From the NCBI GenBank assembly GCA_018398765.1, contig JAHBMJ010001743.1, forward strand, positions 1 to 26,088: 26,088 nucleotides of DNA, read 5' to 3'. The notes under the pieces were generated by a model. The model did no database searches. It saw nothing but the letters and a program-made list of their open reading frames with translations, and was not told the origin of the DNA. Each line of letters starts with the position of its first letter. Position 1 is the first letter of the stretch. Shown here piece by piece: positions 18,732 through 26,088 of this stretch. Source of the DNA: Chromera velia. Taxonomy: Eukaryota; Sar; Chromeraceae. The translations under genes were made by a program, and so were the position numbers.

Positions 18732-21700
18732 ATGGCTTCAGGAAAAAGGAAACTCACAATAAAAACGGTAAATATGGGGGGGCTGGGGTCACGCATACGA
18801 AGCAAGGCTCTTGAGCGGTGGCTGGCCGCTTGCGAGGCAGACATTGTGGTGTTGACTAAAACGAAGTGCCCCTCCATGCCCGTAAGAACATCCACTCACA
18901 CAGGGCATAATTTCGATCACTTTGAGTGGTTGAGAAGGAAAATCAAAGCAGAAGGGTCGAGAAGGAAAGCCGCGACCATTGTGGAAGCAAGGACAGGGGG
19001 TGTATACATCCTAGTCAGGAATTCTTTAGTTCATGAACTACAGCCAAGGTAGGAGCTGGTACTAGGTCAAAATCTGGTCCGTCTGTCAGTGAATGTGCCT
19101 TCTCCCTCAGAAGGGGGGGAGTCAGCCACGAGAGTCCTCCATGTCTTCGGTGTCTACTTTCTACCTAGAGGGTCTGACCTGAGACAGAAAGACAGGGAGC
19201 AAAGAGACAGAGAGAGAAAGGGTGTGATTGATGCACTGTGTCAGGTATCTCTCGAGGATTTGCGTATCCTGGTTGGGGACATGAACGGCAAGCTGGGGAC
19301 TCGGGTGCCGGAAGGGCTGATTTGGGAAAGAATGCTATGTCCCACTGATGAAAGCAGAGAAGAGAACGAAGTTGATGCTTGCAAGCCCTCTCGATTGTCA
19401 GCCTGCAGCCATGGCAGTCAACCTGATGAGGAAGGGAATTGGCTGATCCATCTTTGTGAACGCTCTAACTTAATTCCTCTCCACGGTCTGTCCTTGAAAT
19501 GTGAGAGGCTGGGTGTTGATGTCTCCTTTCCGGGCCCGTGCACCTTTTTTAAAGCAGGAGAAGAAACAACAGCGATTGATCACTTTTTTGTAGATCCTTT
19601 TCTTTTGATAGCCTGGTCCTCTGCCATTTCAAACCTGGAAGCTGACTTTGCCCCCCAACATGTTGTTCTTTCTTTTTCTTTTTTTCTTGATTCATCTCCT
19701 CCTCCTATGTCTTCTGATCCTCCGCATGCCCCCACGGGCAAAAAGAATTTCTCTTTTCTCCCCCCTCTCCTCACTGTTAATAGAACTTCCCCGATGACTG
19801 ATGATAAAATGATTCCTCTCGCCAGAGCGGTCCTGCCGTTTTCTGAGACGGTTTTTCCTGGTCTGTTCGACAGAGAGGTAAACGAACTGCATGAAGGAGG
19901 TCAAGTTGTTCCCCTTATCCCACCTCCCCCTGACCCACCACCCCTTCCCCCACAACCACCTCCCCCTCAGAATGCTCCCCCCCCCAACTCTCTCAGCAAG
20001 GCTTCTTATCTTAACCAATTGGAACAGTTGGGTCTTTCTTGGGAAGAAAGGCTGGCAGACAGCAAAGTGGGTGCAGTGGTAGACGGGGAAAAGGCATCCA
20101 AGAAGAGAAAACAGTCTGGGAGAAAGCAGAGCACCCGTCAGGCTTGGTGGGACCCTCAATGCCGCCTGATTCATTTGAAAGTGAAGGAGGCAGAGGAAAA
20201 GGCAAGACATGTTCCAAACCCCTCTCACCCTCTGCGAAAAGAATGTGTCAAACTAAGAAGGGAAAGAGCTCGACTGTTTGCAGTAAAAAGGAGTAAGCTC
20301 GAGCAATAGACAGCAGAGAGACTAGCTAGAGAAGCAGTAGTTGACCCCTCGAAAGTTTGGCAATGGAACAGGAAAATCAAAACACAGAGGGGAGGGGATA
20401 ATAATAAACCCGCTGCATCTTCCTTCACTCAGTTCTGGGCTGGGGTCTTCGATGGTCCTGGTCTTCCGCCTGCATCTGTTGGTCTGGCCTTCCCCCCTCC
20501 TTCTCAGCCCGCCTTCTCTATACACATGATTAAGGAAATACTGAAAGGAATTGACCCAAAGAAGGCGTTGGATTTAGATGGGGTTAGCCCCTGTCACCTC
20601 TCGTTATGTTTTGGTTTTTCTCCTCTCTCCCGCTTGCTGCTCTTTGTCTTTTTCAATTTGTTTCACCTTTTTTTTTTTGGCCTGAACGCTGGATGTGTTG
20701 CACATTGCTCCCGTCCCCAAGGGCCCGCCGAGTCTCGACTGTAACGAATGGCGCCCGATCCACATTGTGGGGCTTCTGGGTAAGATTTTTGCTTTATTGA
20801 TGGACTCAAAGATCAGGAAAGAGGTGAAAATTAACGAAAGGCAGCTCGGCTTCAGACAAGAGGTAGGGACAAGGGAGGCCTTCGCTGCTCTGTCTTCGTT
20901 AATTCTCAGCTCCAAAAATAAGAAGAGCCCTCTGATTGCCACGTTTGTTGATTTCAGCAAGACGTTTGATACAGTTCCTCGGGTCAAAATGTTAGAGAGG
21001 CTCAGGGAGGAAGGGGTAAGCCAAGCCGATGTTTGGATGATTCATTCGATGTATAGTCAGGTGAAGGCTCGCCGGGTGGATGGGGCAACAGAATGCTTTC
21101 CAGAAGGCGGAGGAGTGAAACAAAGCGATCCTCTCTCTCCTCTCCTCTTTCTTCTTTTCATCAACAATCCGTATAAGTCTGTCAGCTCCGATAATGAAAA
21201 CAAGAATCAAAGCTCGGCTGAGGATACTGATAGAGAGACTCCTGTCAGACTGTCTGACGTTTTAATCGAAAGCATCGGGTACGCTGACGACCTTGTTCTG
21301 TTTGCCTATAGTGCTTCAGACTTGCAGAAACGTCTGTCTTGCCTTGAGGACTATTGTAAGGAGCACGGCCTGAAGGTGAATTTAAAAAAGACTAAAGTTA
21401 TGCGTCTCTCCTCCCCCCTTCCCGATCTAGTGCCCCGGACTCCTTTTCTTTATGAAGGCAGACCAGTGGAAGCGGTAAGTAAATACAAGCTAGTATTTAG
21501 GCAACTGGGTTTTTGAGGGTGGGGACCTTAGCAAGACAGTCGAAGCCCGCATTGAGGCGGCAGAGAAGGCACTGGGGGCTGTGTTTGGTACTCTCTCTTC
21601 TTTGGGCTTTGTTTCTTCCTTTTCTAAAATTATTTTGTTCAAGGCCCTCTGGCTGCCAGTCGCGCTGTATGGACTGGAAACGATCCCGCTGAGAAAGACA

Positions 21701-22657
21701 GATATTGCTTGCCTCGATGCTTTACAAGTACGTTTTGTTCGATGTTGTTTTGGTCTCTCTTATCACTCCTTTGTTTCGCCTTCCCTTCTCTCTCTCTTTC
21801 TTGAGCCATTCAGTTCTCTACTTGGTAAGCTGAGTGGGGGCTTCATCCAATGCATCAAATCGATCGACCGTGCTCTACCCCGAGCAGTGTGGAATGAGTG
21901 CTTGGCTGGCTCATGCGAACCCTTCGTTAAGACAGTAAAATGGCTGGCCGTTCCATTAGATTGCTCCCTTTTGTGGCCTCTATTGCCAAGCATGGTGGGG
22001 GATAAGTTTAAAAGGAAGGGCAAGGACAGAAGGAAAAGGGCGGCGAAAAAGATTATGGAGGGTGCCTGGCTGTCCGACTGGTTGAAAAAAGAAACTAGGA
22101 ACGTTAGAGACAGAGACGGAATTTTCCCCCGCCATACGGATCTCTCCCCTTTCCAGTTAGAGAATCCGACCAGACAGCGTTTGGCCATGCACCTTCTGTA
22201 TGAAAGAAAATGGTGTCCGAGAAGTGAAATAATAGAGTACAGTGTTGAACCTCTGCCAAAGAGTCTGCTACAGTCCTCTGCAGGCTTCCGTACGCTTTTC
22301 AGGGCTCTCACAGGGGGGGATATAGATAGAACCTAACCAGAACGGCTGTACAATAAATGTTTGTCCCCCTCGCGTATGATCAAAGATGAGGTTCATGTCC
22401 TCACGGAGTGTAAGGATACAGAAAGGGAACGGAACAGGCTAAAAGAACTGTACGAAATTGCGAAGCAGAAAGTGCCCATTGACATAAGAATACAGATTGC
22501 ACAACGCGTTGCAGGTGCAACCGGGAGGGGCACTTCTGATAATGAGAAGAAAATGAAGGGTATGGTGTTGCTGTTGTGCACAATCCTGCCTAGAAACGGT
22601 TCCAAAGCTATAGCCGACTGTCTCAAGAAGGTCCATTCTGTCGATAAGGCAAGTTGA
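18732..22657 (+). pseudogene. LINE ORF2 pseudogene: endonuclease plus reverse transcriptase
   Basis: Ancestral ORF2 would cut target DNA with an AP-endonuclease-like domain and copy RNA by target-primed reverse transcription. Endonuclease: TVNMGGLGSR near the start, LTKTK in place of the usual LxET (codon 18858-18860, Glu to Lys), GDMN at 19275-19286, IDHFFVD around 19575-19595. Reverse transcriptase: LHIAPVPKG (about 20698), motif A FVDFSKTFD (20944-20970), motif B GVKQSDPLSPLLF (about 21112-21150, Ser at 21124-21126 where Gly is usual), motif C YADD (21280-21291). C-terminal region 21512-22657 includes VHVLTEC, part of a Cys/His motif. Lesions: TAG 19050-19052; TAG 20307-20309; frameshifts near the T-run at 20667-20681 and near 20690; frameshift at about 21489-21493 (an extra CTAG); TAA 22334-22336. 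It cannot be functional as it stands. The gaps are described only; no repaired sequence is given. Confidence 0.9.
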
Positions 22658-23245
22658 GGCGAATCAATCCGACTGGCATGCAGGCTTTCTCACCCCCCCC
22701 CCCATGAATGTGTGCTCTGGGTTGTCCTCAAAGCCTTGTTAGTGGCTTGGGATTTGGCGTCGCTAAATCTAGGATTTAACCCTCAATCATCATCATTATC
22801 AGTTTTACCATCAAATCTATAATCAACAGAGGCTACAGAGTAAACACCATTGTTACATCAATGTTGCTAAACTCTTAAATCTGAGAGAATAATCATAATA
22901 TCAGAGATATTACTCTATCACTATAAATGATCACATTATATCATAATTATGATGCTGTAGTACCGTGTCAATTATTCAACTGTGCGATAAAATATATCAT
23001 GAATGCGAGCTCACTTAGTGAGGCCTGCCAGTGACGTACTGATTGATTGATAGATCCAGCGGACTCCAACGAAAATGCGGCTTTGGGGGGTGACTGGAAG
23101 GGAGGGGTGTCGCTGCCTCCCCACCCAGACTTCGGCTGGTCAACCCTAAATGAACGCGTGGTTTGCCTCTTCCAGCCGGGGGGGAAACACATAACAAAAA
23201 AAAGAAGAATGAAGAGAGGAACAAAAGAAAAAAGATTGTCTCTCT
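22658..23245. other. Retroelement 3' flank and AT-rich intergenic DNA
   Basis: No gene. Contains a C-run at 22694-22704, the TCATCATCATTATC stretch (22786-22799) that may mark the element's 3' end, and an AT-rich segment to about 23000. A 14-nt perfect palindrome (ATCATAATTATGAT) lies at 22940-22953. Confidence 0.5.
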
Positions 23246-23271
23246 TCGTGTGTGTGTATATGTCTGTATGT

Positions 23272-23312
<41 letters not shown>

Positions 23313-23327
23313 TGTGTGTATATGTAT

Positions 23328-23366
<39 letters not shown>
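23246..23366. repeat. (TG)n microsatellite, first array
   Basis: TG/TATG repeats after GTCTCTCTTCGTGT. All Cys/Val/Tyr or His/Thr frames here are artefacts of the repeat. Confidence 0.95.
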
Positions 23367-23537
23367 TGACAAAGAGCAAGGATGGTCGTCAACCCGGCCC
23401 TCACAGGCATACACAAACAAAGACAAAATCAAGATGTGAGCAAGGGAGAATGAGGCCTGGACGTGCAGACGGAAGGCTCCCTTCCAGTCAGCTTGAGCAA
23501 GGGGAATAGAGATGGAGACTAACGAAGCTGAGAAAGT

Positions 23538-23588
23538 CTCTTTTCGTGTATTTATGTGTGTGTATGTGTGTATGTGTGTGTGTGTGTG

Positions 23589-23640
<52 letters not shown>

Positions 23641-23765
23641 TGTGTGTGTGTGTGTGTATGTTTGTGTATGTGTATGTATGTATATATGTGTGTGTGTATG
23701 TGTGTGTGTGTGTATGTATATGTATGTGTGTATTTGTGTATGCATGTATGTGTATATGTGTGTCT
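23538..23765. repeat. (TG)n microsatellite, second array
   Basis: TG/TATG repeats after GTCTCTTTTCGTGT, a near copy of the lead-in of the preceding array, suggesting duplication of the whole module. Confidence 0.95.
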
Positions 23766-23849
23766 TGTTTGGACTTCTGTCTATCTCTGTGCTTCAGCAG
23801 GAATCCATGCGCATTTGTTTCACCATTGAGCAATTCGCCCGAAAGTGGA

Positions 23850-23873
23850 GGTATGTGTATGTGTATGTGTATG

Positions 23874-23904
<31 letters not shown>

Positions 23905-23973
23905 ATGTGTATGTGTCACAGTGTGTATATATATGTGTATCACCGTGCTAGATCACCGTGTGTATGTATGTAT

Positions 23974-24005
<32 letters not shown>

Positions 24006-24008
24006 AAG
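23850..24008. repeat. (TG)n then (GA)n microsatellite, third array
   Basis: TATGTG/TG repeats broken by short unique pieces, ending in (GA)n at about 23987-24008. Confidence 0.93.
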
Positions 24009-24038
24009 AGAACAACCCACTTCGCTTCAAGCGCCCTT

Positions 24039-24290
24039 GCAGCTCCAGCGCCCCCCCTCCCTCCTCGGAAGCCTCCTACAGCTCCACCAGCACCCCTCCC
24101 TCTTCGGGAGACCCCTGCAGCTCCACCACCCCTCCTCCCTCCTCGGGAGACCCCTGCAGCTCCAGCGCCCCCCCTCCCTCCTCGGGAGCCTCCTGCAGCT
24201 CCACCATCACCTCTCCCTCCTTGGGAGACCCCTGCAGCTCCACCAACCCCCCTCCCTCCTCGGGAGACCCGTGCAGTTCCACTACCTCCA
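24039..24290. repeat. 39-bp minisatellite, seven copies without indels
   Basis: The GCAGCTCCA anchor (or a one- or two-base variant) falls at 24039, 24078, 24117, 24156, 24195, 24234 and 24273, exactly 39 nt each time. Because 39 is a multiple of three, several frames stay open across it. The + strand gives 13-residue repeats such as PAAPAPPLPPREP or LQLHQPPSLLGRP; the - strand gives VELQGSPEEGG. Copies differ by substitutions only. Whether any frame is translated cannot be told. Confidence 0.95.
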
Positions 24291-24293
24291 TGA

Positions 24294-24830
24294 CCCCTTC
24301 TTGAGGAAACAGCCCCCAACTGACTGTACTGACAATTGAAACTTTTGTACTAGAAAGTGACTTTTAATTTTCTACATATTACACTAAATTTTATACAAAA
24401 AACTAAGTCTTTAAAGCACTTAGAATGATTCTATTTATTGTTTCTTACCTGCATGAAAGTATGAACAACTTTTAAAGATAAAGTTTAATGGGTTTGTGGT
24501 GTGTATGTTGGAAATTGTTGGACGTGAGTGAGGTGAAAGAGTTATAGTATGTTGATATGTCGGGGAGTGATTGCAGACTCTGCAGGCATATGACAATGCG
24601 CAGTGTAATGCACAAACAAGCTAACTTTTACTTCTAATGGAATACGCCGAATCCGCACACTGATGTAAGGAGGGAGCACACAGCGGGCAACCCCTATGAA
24701 AGGTAAGAATGAATGTCCGCAAACAGATCTGCCGATTTGACACTTACAAAAAGCAGTTCAACCAAATAAATGTTGAGCACTATGACTGTGCAAGAGGTAA
24801 ATGCTTAGTTTCTGAAAGCCTGATCGATTC
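24294..24830. other. AT-rich intergenic stretch
   Basis: No coding signal on either strand. AT-rich around 24330-24500, no clear repeats. Confidence 0.5.
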
Positions 24831-25771
24831 ATGGCCTCTAGCCAGAGGGCCTTGCCCACGACCGGCCATCACAGCGTTCTAGCTTACTTTTTCTGGGTGA
24901 GGCCCGGCACTGGCCACTGGGTCTTAGTCCACCCAGGAGCCCTACCTCCAAATTCTCATGCAAACAAGAGCTACACCTCACTTTCACAACTTCAGATCAC
25001 CCGAGATTATCGTAATGCTTCCTTACGAAACCCAAGCACCAACAAACGGTCCTCCGAGAAAGGCTCAGTCTGACCTGCAGCACAGATATGCAAAAATTCA
25101 TAAAGTGGCTCACCTTCTGGCCACCCAGAGCTGGCCCCCTCATCCAGAAAGCCTTTCCAGCTCCTCATCTAGAGCTTGACAATGTTAGAGTGCACGCATG
25201 GAAGGGATTCAATAGAAGCTTTACCAGGGCAACTTCATAGGCCCCTTTGCGTGGAGACGGGCCGTGCCCTTCGTGATGGAAGATCGAAATTGCCCTCTCA
25301 GAGCAACCAGTAGAGTGAATGTCATAATTCAAAACCCAAGAAAAAACAAAGAAGCCAATCCTCTGGGCTTTCGATAAAGCCTACTTTCATCGCTGGAGAG
25401 CAAGTCTGTGTGATGGGAGAGAGGCGGCACTAGGTTATGCTCTGATCAACTTGAAACATTCGACGGAAAGCCGATTTTGGGAGCCGATTTTAGATCGGCC
25501 AACCATATGACGGCCCTGGAAGGCAAGCTACACGTTGCGAGCCAGGGCCCGGCCGGCCACCAAGGCCAAAAAGCACTTCCCGGCTGCGCGCTGACCCATC
25601 AAAAATTTGATTCAAAATGCCGATCTGAAAAATTCTTAGTCAGGTCTTCAGAAAGTTCTCCTCCACTCAGAAAGTCGGGTCAACAGAATGGGCCTCTATC
25701 TACAAAATCTCGTTGTCAAGCATTCCATTGGATTGTATTGGAAGGCTTGACAACGACGAAATCGTGTTTAG
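24831..25771 (+). other. Unassigned region with short protein-like frames
   Basis: Composition is more balanced than the flanks and free of microsatellites. Short frames read like protein but end or shift quickly: 24831-25073 (80 codons, ATG), 24958-25179, a stretch around 25225-25360, then about 54 codons in another frame (roughly 25333-25508, containing WAFDKAYFHRWRASL), and 25477-25932. I recognise no domain. A decayed mobile-element gene or a spliced gene with very small exons are both possible. Confidence 0.3.
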
Positions 25772-26088
25772 CTTTTTATTCTAGAACCTCATTTTTGGAG
25801 GGGTTACAAATTCCGGAGTTTTTTCCCCCTCCGGTATCTGTGTTGGCTGGACACCTCTGGTTGCTCGTGGGAGTGGTTGCCTCGGTGCAAAGGAGTTGTC
25901 CAACAACTAGAAGGGTTGGCGGACTGGTTTAGATCGCTCAATCAGGTCAGTTCGTTTTGTGTCATTCCACCAGTAACAAGGGGGGGTGGACCCTCTCGCA
26001 GGGGTACGAAGCTGGCCAATTTGGAACCCCTGGTGGAGGGGGAGGGTCTGACCTGCTCTGCAGGTTTGCGTCCAAAATGTGTCTAGGA
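25772..26088 (+). other. Possible coding exon running off the window end
   Basis: One frame is open from about 25772 to the window edge without an initiating ATG near its start. Its first 50 or so residues are rich in Trp, Phe and Cys and include VVQQLEGLADWFRSLNQ. Directly after that comes GTCAGT (about 25946-25951), the same hexamer used as donor in the SET gene, so an exon end there is plausible. No family recognised. Confidence 0.25.

Larger units (their letters stand above)
15560..22800 (+). mobile_element. Degenerate LINE-type (non-LTR) retrotransposon
   Basis: Order is that of a LINE: an ORF1-like region (about 15.56-18.3 kb) with basic, Pro/Ser-rich and cysteine-rich parts; an exonuclease-endonuclease-phosphatase-type endonuclease (18732 to about 19700); a reverse transcriptase (about 20500-21500); then a C-terminal region with a partial zinc-knuckle-like motif (to 22657). 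No LTRs are seen. The 3' end probably lies near 22770-22800, where a TCATCATCATTATC stretch follows a short untranslated segment. The 5' limit is a guess. Inactivating lesions are numerous (see the separate entries). Confidence 0.88.

Noticed and set aside
23015-23989. Open frames of alternating Cys/Val/Tyr or His/Thr
   Set aside because: Direct products of (TG)n repeats; no other coding signal. The same applies to 12909-13256 and 14320-14771.

Overview
The window looks like nuclear DNA of a microbial alveolate, most likely a chromerid alga (Chromera velia-like). This is inference: no rRNA or organelle marker is present. The grounds are one protein with a long array of apicomplexan-type AP2 (ApiAP2-like) domains, protein genes split by GT-AG introns and readable with the standard code, long microsatellites ((CTTT)n, (TG)n, (CA)n, (GA)n), and a decayed non-LTR retrotransposon. 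All convincing genes are on the + strand.

Layout: (1) About 1-4585: the 3' part of a large open frame for a nuclear protein with eight or nine AP2 domains separated by glutamate-rich linkers. (2) 5274-8293: a small SET-domain lysine methyltransferase gene that I could reconstruct as six exons encoding 158 residues. Its first intron carries roughly 0.5 kb of near-pure CTTT repeat. (3) 9226-11127: four tandem copies of a 384-567 bp satellite unit, each containing an internal array of a short (G/A)TCAAA-centred motif. (4) 12427-14187: a complete three-exon gene for a secreted CAP/SCP/PR-1 protein of 219 residues, with a Z-DNA-prone repeat in intron 1 and a duplicated CA/GA block downstream. (5) About 15.55-22.8 kb: a LINE-type retrotransposon with an ORF1-like region (including a cysteine-rich putative metal-binding segment), an endonuclease and a reverse transcriptase. 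It is broken by several stops and frameshifts and has lost its endonuclease active-site glutamate. (6) 23.25-24.3 kb: TG microsatellites and an indel-free 39-bp, seven-copy minisatellite. (7) 24.3-26.09 kb: AT-rich DNA, then unassigned sequence with protein-like fragments.

The three host genes (AP2 DNA-binding protein, SET methyltransferase, secreted CAP protein) are not an operon and show no direct functional link. The AP2 and SET proteins are both plausible chromatin or transcription regulators, but their adjacency may be chance. I did not find a clearly new multi-gene system. The most unusual items are the AP2 array with its conserved C-terminal extension, the nested satellite, and the cysteine-rich domain of the retroelement.
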